Origin: an uncultured Desulfobacterales bacterium
GTDB taxonomy: Bacteria > Desulfobacterota > Desulfobacteria > Desulfobacterales > SpSt-501
NCBI GenBank assembly: GCA_938048455.1
Contig: CALIUY010000022.1
Coordinates: forward strand, 62,001-126,000
Direction: 5' to 3'
Length of the DNA stretch: 64,000 bases
Shown here: in pieces, positions 7,997 to 17,186 of the stretch
Position numbering within the stretch: position 1 is the stretch's first letter
Layout of the letters: each line of letters begins with the position of its first letter
Program-made: the position numbers and the translations under genes
The notes under the pieces: generated by a model
Seen by the model: only the letters and a program-made list of their open reading frames with translations
The model's database searches: none
Told to the model about the DNA's origin: nothing

Positions 7997-9196
7997 TCAG
8001 ACGACCGTGATCTCATCCGGATAGCGGCCGAACGGCTCCAGTCCCGTCGCCGTCACGCGGTGGGTGTTCTCGATCCCGACCACGCCGACGCCGGGAAAGA
8101 TGAGCTTGGGCTCGAGGGCGACGACCATGTCTTCGGCGAGAGCCAGGCTTTGCCCGGCGTTCAGGAAGGGGAATTCGTCCAGTTCGAGCCCCACGCCGTG
8201 TCCGACGAAGCGGATGCGCTCCGGCCCGAAGCCCATGAAATGCTCCCCGTAGCCCGCCGCTTCCGCCTGCTGCAGGGCGAAAGCGTACACCTCGCCCGAG
8301 GCGACGCCGGGGCGCGCGAATTCGCGGAGGCGGTGCTGCAGGTCGATCATCGCCCGGTGGGCGCGCTCAAGCTCCGGGGCGAGGGGACCCAAAGAAAAGA
8401 TCCGTGCCTGGTCCGAGATGTATCCCGAACGGACAAAGACGTAATCGACGAGGATCGGCTCATTTCGCCCGATGCGGCGAAAACCGGCGCTCTGGGCGAC
8501 GGCGGGGTCGACTCCGCTGCCGCCGGTCGGCGAGGAGAGGTAGCTCGGCACCGCACCGGAAGGGCCCGCGAGGAGATGCCCGTAGAAGAGCTCGCTGCCC
8601 CACAGGCGCATGCGCACGATCCCCGGATGTCCCAGGCGGCGGGCCTCGGCTTCCACTCGGCCGGCGAGCTCGACCTCGGTCATCCCCTCGCGCAGAAGCC
8701 CGGGCACACAGGCCGCAACCCGGTCGCAGAGGGCGGCCGCCTCACGGATCCGCTCCATCTCCCAGGGGGACTTCACCGCCCGCAGCAGCCGGATGTCGAT
8801 CGATACGTCCAGGATCTCGGCCTCCGGAAAGAGCCCGCGGTAGGAAAAGTAGAGGTTGGCGGGCAGAACATCCAGCTCGAGGCCGATGCGACGCGGCGCG
8901 GGAAGCCCGGCCTCCGCGATCCGCCGGGGAAGATCGCGCGTGCTCCCCAGGGGGAAGACCGCCTCGAGGGGGGTTTCCGCGCGGGCCCGCTCGAAGGACT
9001 TGTTGACGAGCAGCATCGCCCGGCCCTCGGCCGGCACCACCAGGACCGCCTGTTGGATCGTGCCGCTGAAATAGAAAAGATCGGGTTTCTGAATCACCAG
9101 CGCGATGTCGATTTCCCGGCGGCAGAGCGCCTGCTGCAGGGCGACGAGGCGGCGGTCGATCTCTTCCCGCGGGGTGCGGCGGTCGGCGGTCTCCAT
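7997..9196 (-). CDS. M24 family metallopeptidase (Xaa-Pro aminopeptidase-like)
   Basis: 399 residues. There is an N-terminal creatinase-like domain (about 1-150) and a C-terminal pita-bread domain. Likely metal ligands are the Asp residues in ILVDYVF and GYISDQAR, the His in FVGHGVGLELDE, and the Glu residues in VALEPK and GIENTHRV. I start it at the ATG at 9196, which has AAGGAG nine bases upstream; starts further upstream would run into the preceding gene. It lies 22 bp after the dppF-type ATPase gene, so it probably processes peptides, perhaps proline-containing ones, imported by that ABC system. Related proteins include ectoine hydrolases and creatinases, so the exact substrate is uncertain. 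Confidence 0.9.
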   Translation of the reverse strand: METADRRTPREEIDRRLVALQQALCRREIDIALVIQKPDLFYFSGTIQQAVLVVPAEGRAMLLVNKSFERARAETPLEAVFPLGSTRDLPRRIAEAGLPAPRRIGLELDVLPANLYFSYRGLFPEAEILDVSIDIRLLRAVKSPWEMERIREAAALCDRVAACVPGLLREGMTEVELAGRVEAEARRLGHPGIVRMRLWGSELFYGHLLAGPSGAVPSYLSSPTGGSGVDPAVAQSAGFRRIGRNEPILVDYVFVRSGYISDQARIFSLGPLAPELERAHRAMIDLQHRLREFARPGVASGEVYAFALQQAEAAGYGEHFMGFGPERIRFVGHGVGLELDEFPFLNAGQSLALAEDMVVALEPKLIFPGVGVVGIENTHRVTATGLEPFGRYPDEITVV

Positions 9197-9218
9197 GGAC
9201 GATTCTCCTTGAACGGTC

Positions 9219-10205
9219 TCAGCTCCGCAGGCATCGGACATAGTGCCCTCCGCCCGCATCCGTCAAGTCGCCCGCCCAGGCCCGGCATGCGGAGGCGGCC
9301 TCGGGGCAGGCCGAATAGGCGATGCAGGCGTCCGGCGAAGCCGACGGAGCCGCTTGCGTCCCAACAAGGGAGGCGGCGTCCGCGACCTCCCGCAGCGGGT
9401 CGGCGGCCGCCGCAAGCAGCTGCCGCGTGTAGGGGTGGAGGGGCGCGTCGAAGAGGGCCTCGGCGGGGGCTTCCTCCACGATGCGGCCGTGCACCATGAC
9501 GGCGATCCGGCGACAGAAGTAACCCACGACATTCAGGTCGTGGGAGATGAAGAGGCAGCTCAAGCCCAGGCTCTCTCGGAGATCGGCCAAGAGATTCAGG
9601 ATCTGGGCCTGGATCGAGACGTCGAGGGCCGAGACCGGCTCGTCGCAGACGAGGATTTCGGGCTCGACGGACAGGGCGCGGGCGATGCCGATCCGCTGGC
9701 GCTGCCCGCCGCTGAATTCGTGCGGATAGCGGTCCGCCGCCGAGGCGGGAAGCCCGACCCGTTCGAGCACGGCGGCGATCCTTTGCCGGAGGGCCCCGCG
9801 TCCGGTGACGCCGGCCAGGTGCAGCCCGTCCCGGAGGGTTTGGCCGATGGTCAGCCGGGGATTGAGCGAGCCGTACGGGTCTTGGAAAACGATCTGGATC
9901 TTGCGGCGCAGCGGCCGCATCTCGGTCTCGGAGAGAGGCACGAGATCCACCCCGCGATAGAGGATCCTGCCTTCGTCGGCGGGCAAAAGCTTGAGCAGCA
10001 TGCGGGCGAGGGTGGTCTTGCCGCAGCCGGACTCCCCCACGAGGCCCAGGGTCTCCCCGCGCGCCAGTTCGAAGGAAACGCCGCTCACGGCCTCGATCCC
10101 CGCGGCAGGCCTCGAGCGGAACCCTTCCCGCCCCCGGGGATAGCGTTTGACCAGGTTCCGGGCGGCGAGAATGGGCGTGTCGTCCGGGCATGTGCTTCGG
10201 TTCAT
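9219..10205 (-). CDS. dppF: Dipeptide/oligopeptide ABC transporter ATP-binding protein (DppF/OppF type)
   Basis: 328 residues. Walker A is GESGCGKTT, the Q-loop region is [11 protein letters not shown], the signature is FSGGQRQR and Walker B is ILVCDEP. The C-terminus has a Cys-rich oligopeptide-transporter segment ([14 protein letters not shown]). It starts at an ATG that overlaps the previous stop by 4 bp (ATGA). It pairs with the DppD-type protein to power import. Last ABC gene before the M24 peptidase. Confidence 0.95.
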   Translation of the reverse strand: MNRSTCPDDTPILAARNLVKRYPRGREGFRSRPAAGIEAVSGVSFELARGETLGLVGESGCGKTTLARMLLKLLPADEGRILYRGVDLVPLSETEMRPLRRKIQIVFQDPYGSLNPRLTIGQTLRDGLHLAGVTGRGALRQRIAAVLERVGLPASAADRYPHEFSGGQRQRIGIARALSVEPEILVCDEPVSALDVSIQAQILNLLADLRESLGLSCLFISHDLNVVGYFCRRIAVMVHGRIVEEAPAEALFDAPLHPYTRQLLAAAADPLREVADAASLVGTQAAPSASPDACIAYSACPEAASACRAWAGDLTDAGGGHYVRCLRS

Positions 10206-11212
10206 CGTCCGGCATCCTTCCCGCCCAGCGTGGCGGCGGTCACGGGACAACGGACGGCCCGCGCACGCGGAAGCGGGATCAGCGCCGGTCGTTCCCGGCG
10301 GCAGGCCGGTTCTGCATACGGGCAGCGCGGATGAAACGCGCACCCCGGCGGCCGCGCGGCGGGGTGCGGGACTGCCCCCGGGACGGCGGCGAGGCGCCGG
10401 CCGCGTTTGCCGCGCCCGGGAAGCGCATCGAGCAGCGCCGCCGAGTAGGGATGCAGCGGGCGCCGCAGGATCTCCTCCGCCGGCCCCGTCTCGACCCCCT
10501 CGCCGGCATACATCACGGCCACCCGCTCGGCGATTCGGGATACGACCCCGAGGTCGTGGGTGATGTAGAGCATCGAAAGGTCGCGTTTTTCCTTGAGCGC
10601 CCGCAGAAGGCGCAGGATCTGGGCCTGTACGGTCACATCGAGCGCCGTCGTCGGCTCGTCGGCGATCAAGAGCTCCGGGCCGCAGGCGAGGGCGATGGCG
10701 ATCATGACCCGTTGGCGCTCTCCGCCGCTCAAGCGGTGCGGGTAATCCGAAAGCCTCTGCTCCGGTCGCGAAAGCCCCACTTCGGCGAGCAGCTCGCACG
10801 CCCGCTCGCGCGCCCGGCGTGCGCAGAGCCCCTGGTGGAACGAAAGCCCCTCGGCGATCTGATCGCCGATCGAAAGAACCGGATTGAGCGAGGTGAGCGG
10901 CTCCTGGAAGACCATCGCCAGGCGTCGGCCGCGGATGCCCGGCGGGTAGTCCGCCGCTCCGGCCGCGAGGTCGATCCCGTCGAAGCGGATCCGGCCGTTC
11001 GCGATTTCCGCAGCCGGCCGGGGAAGAAGGCCCATCACGGAAAGTGCGGTCACGGTCTTGCCGCACCCGGACTCGCCCACGAGGCAGACGGTTTCCCCCC
11101 GCCGGACGGTGAGATCCAGGCCTTCGACGGCGTGGAAGCTTTCCTGCTCCCGCCGGAAGCGGACGGTCAGTCCCTCGACGGCGAGAAGGACGCCGGGATT
11201 TGCCGACGCCAC
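10202..11212 (-). CDS. dppD: Dipeptide/oligopeptide ABC transporter ATP-binding protein (DppD/OppD type)
   Basis: 336 residues. Walker A is GESGCGKTV, then [18 protein letters not shown], signature LSGGERQRV and Walker [13 protein letters not shown]. The C-terminal oligopeptide domain contains [14 protein letters not shown], the Cys pattern that in related proteins binds an Fe-S cluster or stabilises the domain. The start is a GTG at 11212 with GGGAGG seven bases upstream, 4 bp after the permease stop. The larger open frame upstream lies inside the permease gene and is not used. Confidence 0.93.
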   Translation of the reverse strand: MASANPGVLLAVEGLTVRFRREQESFHAVEGLDLTVRRGETVCLVGESGCGKTVTALSVMGLLPRPAAEIANGRIRFDGIDLAAGAADYPPGIRGRRLAMVFQEPLTSLNPVLSIGDQIAEGLSFHQGLCARRARERACELLAEVGLSRPEQRLSDYPHRLSGGERQRVMIAIALACGPELLIADEPTTALDVTVQAQILRLLRALKEKRDLSMLYITHDLGVVSRIAERVAVMYAGEGVETGPAEEILRRPLHPYSAALLDALPGRGKRGRRLAAVPGAVPHPAARPPGCAFHPRCPYAEPACRRERPALIPLPRARAVRCPVTAATLGGKDAGR

Positions 11213-11216
11213 GGCA

Positions 11217-12350
11217 TCACCTCCCCTCGCGTGCCTGGGGGTGGAGGAGATCGCGCAGGCCTTCGCCGAAGAGATTGAAGGAGAGGACCACCGCCAGAAT
11301 CGCCGACCCCGGGGCGAGCGTGAGCCAGGGGGCATCGAAGAGAAAGCGTCTGCCGTCGGCGAGAAGGTTGCCCCAGGTGGCGTGCGGCGGGGGAACCCCG
11401 AAACCCAAGAAACTCAGGCCGGATTCGGTGAGGATGGCCGAGGCGACCCCGAGGGTCGCCGAGACGAAGACCGGCCCCAGGGCGTTCGGCAACATGTGGC
11501 GGAAGAGGATGCCCGGATCGCCGACCCCCAGGGCGCGTGCGGCGTCGACGAATTCCCGTTCGCGGAGCGAGAGAAACTCCGCGCGGACGAAGCGGGCCGT
11601 CCCTTCCCAGCTCGTCAGGCCGATCACGGCCATGATCGTGATCATGCGGGGAGGGAGCAGCGCGACCACGGTCAGGATGAGAAAGAAGCTCGGAAAGCAG
11701 AGCAGGATGTCGACGATGCGCATGAGGAAGCCGTCGATGTCGATGAGCGGGCGATCCAGGAGGCCCGGACGTCGCGGGCGGCCCTTTTCCTGACGCCGTC
11801 GCCGCATTCCGAGACCGGCCCAAAGCGCCGCGGCGACAAGGAGCAGCCCGGCCGGAAGATGCCCGCTCCACCCCAGAATCGTGCCGGCGACGAGGGTCAG
11901 GGCGAGCGCCGCATGCCGCAGGCGGATCAGGCGACGGCCGTAATAACCGGCGATCCCGCCGGCCAGGATGCCGAGGGAGACCGAGATGCCGACGGCGATG
12001 AAGCCCACCGTGAGCGACACCCAGGCGCCCTCGAGCATCCGGGCGAAGAGGTCCCGCCCCAGATCGTCGGTCCCGAGGAGGTAGATCCCGAGAAACGGAG
12101 GATTCGCTCCGTCCCGGGCCGGGCTGAGGGGAGGGCGAAGCCTTTCTTCGAGGCGCACGCGGCCGGGATCGACAAGCGGCTCGCGGCCGGAGGTCACCGC
12201 GGCCCCGATCGCGGCGAGCACCAGGAAGGCGCAGAAGAACACGAATCCTGCGAGCGCCGGACGGTTGCGGCGGAAGGTGCGCCAGAGGCGCCCGCGGTGT
12301 TGCACCTGGCCGACGTCGTCCGCCTGCGCGAGAGCCGCTGGGTCCATCAT
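11217..12350 (-). CDS. dppC: Dipeptide/oligopeptide ABC transporter permease (DppC type) with an inserted segment
   Basis: 377 residues, longer than the usual 290-310. Standard DppC motifs are present: LGTDDLGRDLFARML near residue 92, the cytoplasmic EAA loop (REREFVDAARALGVGDPGI) and GLSFLGFGVPPPHATWG. Between GYYG and DGFLMRIVDILLCFPS, normally adjacent, there are about 67 extra residues. They include two hydrophobic stretches and a basic loop (RRRRQEKGRPRR), which would add two helices or a hairpin. It overlaps the DppB-type stop by 4 bp. Confidence 0.93.
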   Translation of the reverse strand: MMDPAALAQADDVGQVQHRGRLWRTFRRNRPALAGFVFFCAFLVLAAIGAAVTSGREPLVDPGRVRLEERLRPPLSPARDGANPPFLGIYLLGTDDLGRDLFARMLEGAWVSLTVGFIAVGISVSLGILAGGIAGYYGRRLIRLRHAALALTLVAGTILGWSGHLPAGLLLVAAALWAGLGMRRRRQEKGRPRRPGLLDRPLIDIDGFLMRIVDILLCFPSFFLILTVVALLPPRMITIMAVIGLTSWEGTARFVRAEFLSLREREFVDAARALGVGDPGILFRHMLPNALGPVFVSATLGVASAILTESGLSFLGFGVPPPHATWGNLLADGRRFLFDAPWLTLAPGSAILAVVLSFNLFGEGLRDLLHPQAREGR

Positions 12351-13309
12351 TCGAGCCGGATGCGCGGGTCGGCGGCGGCGTAAAGCAGGTCGGAGAGCAG
12401 GGTGCCGAGCAGCACGAGGACCGCGGCGATGAAGTTCAACGTCAGGATCACCGGATAATCGCGGGCGAGGATCGCCTCGTAGGCCAGGCGTCCCAGACCC
12501 GGCCAGGAGAAGATCGATTCGATGATCACCGAGCCGCCGACCAGTCCGGGAAGGAGGAGCCCGAACATCGTCAGGAAAGGCAGCAGGGCGTTGCGCAGGG
12601 CATGCTTGTAGAGGACCGTCTCTTCGGGCAGACCCTTGGCCCGGGCGGTGCGCACGTAGTCCTGATGGATCACCTCGAGCATCTGGCTGCGGACATAGCG
12701 CGAAAGCACGGCGATCCCCGTCGCCGAGCCGAGCCCCGCGGGCAGCAGCAGGTGCCAGAGCCGGTCGTTGAGGCGGTAAAGGACGGGGGCATCCTCGAAG
12801 CCGTAAGTTTCCATGCCGAGAACGGGCACCGCCAGGGTGTTCACCACGAGGAGGATCAACAGGTAGGCGAAGAAAAAGCCGGGAAGAGAGATGAACCCGT
12901 AAGCGAAAAAAGCCGTTCCGCGATCGAAGAACCCGCCGCGGCGCACGGCGGCGTGGATGCCGAGCGGGAAAGCGAGCGTCCAGGTGAGAAGGGTCCCTGC
13001 GGCGAACAGCGGCAGGCTGTTCAGGAAGCGCTCGCCGATCTTTTCGAGCACCGGTCGGTTGTCCTTCCAGGAGACGCTCCGGCCGGTGAAAAGGTCGCGG
13101 TAAAAGAGCACGTACTGGATCGGAAGCGGCCGGTCGAGATGAAAGGCGCGCCGGAAGCGCTCCACCATTTCGGGGGTGAACTTCGGGTTGAGCGGATCGA
13201 CCTGGGCGGGCTCGCCGGGAGCGAGGTGGATGATGAGAAACGAGACCACGGTCACCAGAAAGAGCGTGACCAGTTTCCGTTTCAGGTTGCGGGCGAGAAA
13301 GGCGGTCAT
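12347..13309 (-). CDS. dppB: Dipeptide/oligopeptide ABC transporter permease (DppB type)
   Basis: 320 residues, six predicted helices. The N-terminus has the DppB form (FLVTVVSFLIIHLAPGEPAQVD), and the EAA loop reads HQDYVRTARAKGLPEETVLYKHALRNALLP. The heterodimer with the DppC-type protein forms the membrane channel. It starts 25 bp after the binding-protein gene. Confidence 0.95.
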   Translation of the reverse strand: MTAFLARNLKRKLVTLFLVTVVSFLIIHLAPGEPAQVDPLNPKFTPEMVERFRRAFHLDRPLPIQYVLFYRDLFTGRSVSWKDNRPVLEKIGERFLNSLPLFAAGTLLTWTLAFPLGIHAAVRRGGFFDRGTAFFAYGFISLPGFFFAYLLILLVVNTLAVPVLGMETYGFEDAPVLYRLNDRLWHLLLPAGLGSATGIAVLSRYVRSQMLEVIHQDYVRTARAKGLPEETVLYKHALRNALLPFLTMFGLLLPGLVGGSVIIESIFSWPGLGRLAYEAILARDYPVILTLNFIAAVLVLLGTLLSDLLYAAADPRIRLE

Positions 13310-13334
13310 GTTCCGTCCTCGAAGCCGTCTCGGT

Positions 13335-15437
13335 TCACTGCACGGTGAAGAGCGGGCGCTCGGAGAGCTTCACCCAGCGATGGAAGTGGTAGCGGTAATT
13401 GCCCGTCGCCGTGGCTTCGATCGGACGGTGGTGGATTTCGCCTCCCTGCCGCTCGCGGATCACGATCCGGCGGTCGAGCACGGCCGTCCATTTGCCGGCG
13501 TAGAGGAAAGTGACCGGCTGATCGGCGGCGATCCGGGCATGCAGTTTGCGGCACAGAGCGACCTGGCGGTCGGGGTCGTACTCCTGGCGGATCCGCGTGA
13601 TCAGCGCGTCGGCCTCCGGGTGGCGGTAGCCGACGAAATTGAGCTGGTGCGGGCCGGTCTGGCTTGAGTGCCAGATCGGATAGAGGTCGGGCTCGACGCC
13701 CATCGACCAGCCGAGCACCACGGCGTCGAAATCGAGGCGGTGGATCCGCTCGCGGATGAAGACGGACCACTCGACGAGATCGGTGCGCACCTCGATGCCC
13801 AGCCGTTTCCAGGCGTCCTGGACGATCGTCAGGATGGATTTGCGGATGTCGTTGCCGCTGTTGGTGATCAGGGTGAAACGCAGGCGACGGCCGTCTTTCT
13901 CGAGCAGACCGTCCGGGCCGGGCCGCCAACCGGCTTCTTCGAGCAGGCGTCCGGCGGCCTCTGGGTCGTGGGGGAGCGGTTCGACCTGCGGGTCGTAGAA
14001 GGGCGTCTGGCGCGGAAACGGGCCGCTCGTGCGTTCGCCCTGACCGTAGAGCACGGCCTCGAGGATCTGCTCGACCGGGACGGCAAGGCCCAGCGCCCGC
14101 CGCACGCGGGGATCGTCGAAGGGCGGGCGGCGCAGGTTGTAGCCGATGTAGGTGTAGGCGAAGGAGGTGCCGGAGAAATGCTGGAAACGCGGATCGCCGG
14201 CGAGGCGCGCCGCCTGGTGCGGCTGGACGGCATAGGCGTCGATCGTCCCGGCGTAGAACTCCATTTCCTGAGTCAAAAGATCCGGGATCACCCGGAAGGA
14301 GAACCGGCGGTACTCGGGCGGCCCCTCGAAGTATTCGGCGAAGCGCTCGAGGCGGATGTGGCGATCGGATTTCCACTCGCGAAAGACGAAAGGCCCGCCG
14401 CCGACGGGTTGGCGGTTGAAGCGGCTGTGGCGGATCCCGAAGGAGGCGGGGTCTTTTCCGGAGGCGAGCGCTTCCGCCTGCAGGGCGTTGTCGTCGAGCC
14501 GGTGGCGGGGCAGGATCCCCAGGGTCCAGCTCGCCAGCGCCGGCGCATGGAGGCGCTTGTAGACCACCACCGCCGTCAGCGGATCGGGGAGGCGCACCTC
14601 CTTCACCGGTTCAAAATCGGAGGCCCGCGGCGAGAGGTTCCGCGGGTCCATGACGGCCTGCCAGGTAAAGCGCACGTCTTCGGCGGTGAGAGGGTGTCCG
14701 TCGTGAAAGGTGAGGCCCGGTCGGAGGCGGAACTCGATGACGGGGTTGTGCTCGACGGGGGGAAGCAATTCTTCCGCGATGCGCCGTTTCTCCTCGACGC
14801 CGAGCGGGGGGACGGCCTCGAGATGCGTCTCGGGGCGGAAGCGAAGGAAATAGCCTTCCCCCACAACGACTTCAAGCCGGGGGAACAGATCGGGATCGAC
14901 CCGCGTGAGGAGAAGGCGGAGTCGGGGCGGGATCGAAAGGTGAAGGTGAAGGGTTTCGCCGGAGGCTCCGAGGATTTCGCGCCTCTCGCGTCGGGGGGGC
15001 TCGACGGCGATTTCCTCGATGTTCGCCAGGGATGCCCGCACCTCGGGGGGCAGCCCGTCGGGCTGCGCGCGGCACCGGCGCAGGAGGGCGGCGACCCGCT
15101 CGGCTTCCTCCGTCTCCTGTCCTTCCCCCGCCGGGACAGAAAAGAACGCCTCCTCACGGACGGACCAGGATTCGGCCAGCTTGCCGCGCAACCGCAGATG
15201 CTCGTCGCGGTCGAGCAGCCCGGCGAAGACGAGTTGCTCGATTTCCGCACTCGCCGCATCGGTGGAAAGGATGGGGTTGAGGACGGCGGCGTCGCCGATC
15301 GACGCCTGGATGAACTCCTCGAGCCGGCCGGGGTTGCCGCGCGTTTGCTCCTCGTAGGTCGGAACCCAGAGGATGGATTGCAGCAGCAGGGTGCTGACCG
15401 CCAGCGGCAGGCCGAGCAGAATGCGGCGCGTGCCCAC
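13335..15437 (-). CDS. dppA: Extracellular solute-binding protein family 5, large form
   Basis: 700 residues, larger than typical DppA/OppA (about 540). Family 5 motifs include EFRLRPGLTFHDGHPLTAEDVRFTW, TLGILPRHRL, GTIDAYAVQPHQAARL, YIGYNLRRPPFDDPRVRRAL and GWRPGPDGLLEKDGR. The N-terminus (MGTRRILLGLPLAVSTLLLQS) has a hydrophobic helix but no lipobox Cys or obvious signal-peptidase site, so the protein may stay membrane-anchored. About 150 extra residues lie between the first strand and the usual binding-protein core (roughly residues 85-240). First gene of the operon, with a promoter at 15481-15509. Confidence 0.92.
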   Translation of the reverse strand: MGTRRILLGLPLAVSTLLLQSILWVPTYEEQTRGNPGRLEEFIQASIGDAAVLNPILSTDAASAEIEQLVFAGLLDRDEHLRLRGKLAESWSVREEAFFSVPAGEGQETEEAERVAALLRRCRAQPDGLPPEVRASLANIEEIAVEPPRRERREILGASGETLHLHLSIPPRLRLLLTRVDPDLFPRLEVVVGEGYFLRFRPETHLEAVPPLGVEEKRRIAEELLPPVEHNPVIEFRLRPGLTFHDGHPLTAEDVRFTWQAVMDPRNLSPRASDFEPVKEVRLPDPLTAVVVYKRLHAPALASWTLGILPRHRLDDNALQAEALASGKDPASFGIRHSRFNRQPVGGGPFVFREWKSDRHIRLERFAEYFEGPPEYRRFSFRVIPDLLTQEMEFYAGTIDAYAVQPHQAARLAGDPRFQHFSGTSFAYTYIGYNLRRPPFDDPRVRRALGLAVPVEQILEAVLYGQGERTSGPFPRQTPFYDPQVEPLPHDPEAAGRLLEEAGWRPGPDGLLEKDGRRLRFTLITNSGNDIRKSILTIVQDAWKRLGIEVRTDLVEWSVFIRERIHRLDFDAVVLGWSMGVEPDLYPIWHSSQTGPHQLNFVGYRHPEADALITRIRQEYDPDRQVALCRKLHARIAADQPVTFLYAGKWTAVLDRRIVIRERQGGEIHHRPIEATATGNYRYHFHRWVKLSERPLFTVQ

Positions 15438-15448
15438 GAGCGCTCCTT

Positions 15449-15477
15449 TTGCAGTTCGGTGCGGATCCGCCTATAAT
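15449..15477 (+). promoter_or_regulatory. Promoter for larE
   Basis: TTGCAG (15449-15454), 17 bp, then a perfect TATAAT (15472-15477). The predicted start near 15484 gives a leader of about 43 nt. It faces the binding-protein promoter, and their initiation regions overlap. Confidence 0.75.
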
Positions 15478-15480
15478 AGG

Positions 15481-15509
15481 CCTATAAAAGATTTGCGGCA
15501 CCCTGGCAA
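15481..15509 (-). promoter_or_regulatory. Promoter for the dipeptide ABC operon
   Basis: On the minus strand TTGCCA (15509-15504) is followed after 17 bp by TATAGG (15486-15481). The palindrome ATAGGCCTAT (15476-15485) lies between this -10 and that of larE. The predicted start is near 15474, 37 bp before the ATG at 15437. Confidence 0.65.
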
Positions 15510-15526
15510 ACCCGACCCGCAAACCC

Positions 15527-16417
15527 ATGACGAAACCCGTGCGCCGGCTTACCTCTCCGCAAAAGAACGAAAGCCGCTCCGCCTGGAGCTCTCCGGGCGG
15601 CGTGCGCCTGCTGGCGGTGCTGGGCCGCTACGATTCGCTGGCGGTGGCCTTTTCCGGAGGGGTGGACAGCACGCTGCTGCTCTTTGCCGCCCGGCGTGCG
15701 CTCGAGGGCCGGGTGCTCGCGGTGACGGCGGAGACCCCTCTGCAGAGCCGGCGGGAAATCGCCTCCGCGGTCGAGACCGCGCGCCGGCTTGCGGTTCCCC
15801 ACCTGCGGCTGCGGGTGCCGATCCTCAATCAGGCGGGGGTGCGGCGCAACGGGCCCGCCCGCTGCTATTTTTGCAAGCGAAGGCTCCTGCAGGAAATCCG
15901 GGCGGCGGCCGGACGGCGGGGGTTCGCCGTGGTGGCCCACGGGGCGAACCTCGACGACCTCGGGGATTTCCGGCCCGGCCTGCGCGCCGCCCGGGAGATG
16001 GGCGTCGCCGCTCCCCTGATCGAAGCGGGGATGGACAAAGCCGAGATCCGCCGCCTGTCGCGGCGCCTGGGACTTCCCACGTGGAACCGTCCGGCGATGG
16101 CCTGTCTTGCCTCGCGCATCCCCTATGGACGGGAACTCAAGCGAGGGGAGCTCACGGCGGTCGAACAGGCGGAGGAATTCCTGGAGGCCCAGGGGTTTTC
16201 CGGTGTCCGCGTGCGCCATCACGGCGAGGTCGCGCGGATCGAGGCCCGGCCGGAGGATTTCGCCCGCCTCGCGGCCCCTGCTCTGCGGCGCAAGATCGAA
16301 CAGGCCTTCCGCCGCCTGGGCTTTCTTTATGCCACTCTCGATCTCGGCGGCTACATCGCCGGGAGCTTGAACCGCGCCGTCGCGCAAGCCCGCCGGCGCC
16401 AAGGGGAGGGACGGTGA
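15527..16417 (+). CDS. larE: ATP-dependent sulfur transferase LarE
   Basis: 296 residues. The PP-loop SGGVDST is at 43-49. LarE makes the dithiolated pyridinium cofactor (nickel-pincer nucleotide) of lactate racemase and related enzymes, adding sulfur to pyridinium bis-carboxylic acid mononucleotide. Three cysteines are seen at positions relevant to the two LarE classes: C113 and C116 (RCYFCKRRL) and C193 (MACLASRIPYG). This CxxC plus C pattern is that of LarE enzymes with a [4Fe-4S] cluster, unlike the single sacrificial Cys of Lactiplantibacillus. LarB and LarC are not in the window. Confidence 0.92.
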   Translation: MTKPVRRLTSPQKNESRSAWSSPGGVRLLAVLGRYDSLAVAFSGGVDSTLLLFAARRALEGRVLAVTAETPLQSRREIASAVETARRLAVPHLRLRVPILNQAGVRRNGPARCYFCKRRLLQEIRAAAGRRGFAVVAHGANLDDLGDFRPGLRAAREMGVAAPLIEAGMDKAEIRRLSRRLGLPTWNRPAMACLASRIPYGRELKRGELTAVEQAEEFLEAQGFSGVRVRHHGEVARIEARPEDFARLAAPALRRKIEQAFRRLGFLYATLDLGGYIAGSLNRAVAQARRRQGEGR

Positions 16418-17157
16418 GCCGGAAAGCGGTCGTTTTGCCGTTGCTGATCCTTCTCGCCACCCCGCAGCCGGCCTTGGCCGAATTCTACCGCTACACCGAC
16501 CGCTTCGGCCGGACCCATTTCGTGGACGAGCTCTGGAAAATCCCTGAGGAATACCGATCGCAGGCCGGGCGGTATTCCGAGAAATACGACCATCTGCCCG
16601 AGGAAGAGCGCATCCTGCAGCGCAAGGCCGACCGCAGCCGTGAAGAGGAACTCGAGGCGGAGCGGCGACGGGAGACGGAACGGCACCTGGAAGAACTGCG
16701 CCAGGAGGAGGAGAGGATTCGGGCCCGCCGGGCCGCGGAGGAGGAGCGAAAGCGGCGGAAGGCCGAAGAGACGGAAGTCGAGATCGCCGGCAACCGGATT
16801 CTCGTCCCCGTGAAGCTCGGCAACCACGGTCTCGAGGCCGGGGTGCGGCTGGTTCTCGACACGGGGGCGAGCCACACGGTCATCTACCGGCCGGTCGCCG
16901 AGCGGCTGCGCGTGCTGACGTTGGCCAAGGCGCAGTCCCGGCTGGCCGGCGGGCGCACGGTCCATTCCGAGGTCGGACGCCTGGAGACGTTTCAGGTCGG
17001 CCCGATCACGATGCGGGATTTCCCCGTGGTGATCCTGCCCCTCGAGGGGGAGGACCTGCAGCACGACGGCCTGCTGGGGATGGACTTCCTGCAGCGCGTC
17101 GAATACGCCGTCCAGTACGAGACCTCGACCATCCGCTGGTCGCCGCGCAGCCGTTGA
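16414..17157 (+). CDS. Secreted retropepsin-like aspartic protease with DUF4124 domain
   Basis: 247 residues. It starts at a GTG overlapping the larE stop (GTGA) with AGGGGAGGG upstream. A signal peptide (VVLPLLILLATPQPALA) is followed by a DUF4124-type segment (FYRYTDRFGRTHFVD), a highly charged Glu/Arg coiled coil (about 65-125) and a retroviral-type aspartic protease domain. That domain has the catalytic motif LDTGASHTVIY at about 149 and GLLGMDFL near the end. Proteins of this kind are periplasmic or membrane-attached and active as dimers. The coupling to larE is probably positional rather than functional. Confidence 0.88.
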   Translation: MSRKAVVLPLLILLATPQPALAEFYRYTDRFGRTHFVDELWKIPEEYRSQAGRYSEKYDHLPEEERILQRKADRSREEELEAERRRETERHLEELRQEEERIRARRAAEEERKRRKAEETEVEIAGNRILVPVKLGNHGLEAGVRLVLDTGASHTVIYRPVAERLRVLTLAKAQSRLAGGRTVHSEVGRLETFQVGPITMRDFPVVILPLEGEDLQHDGLLGMDFLQRVEYAVQYETSTIRWSPRSR

Positions 17158-17186
17158 GCGCGGGATTCCCGGTTCGCAGGCGAGGC

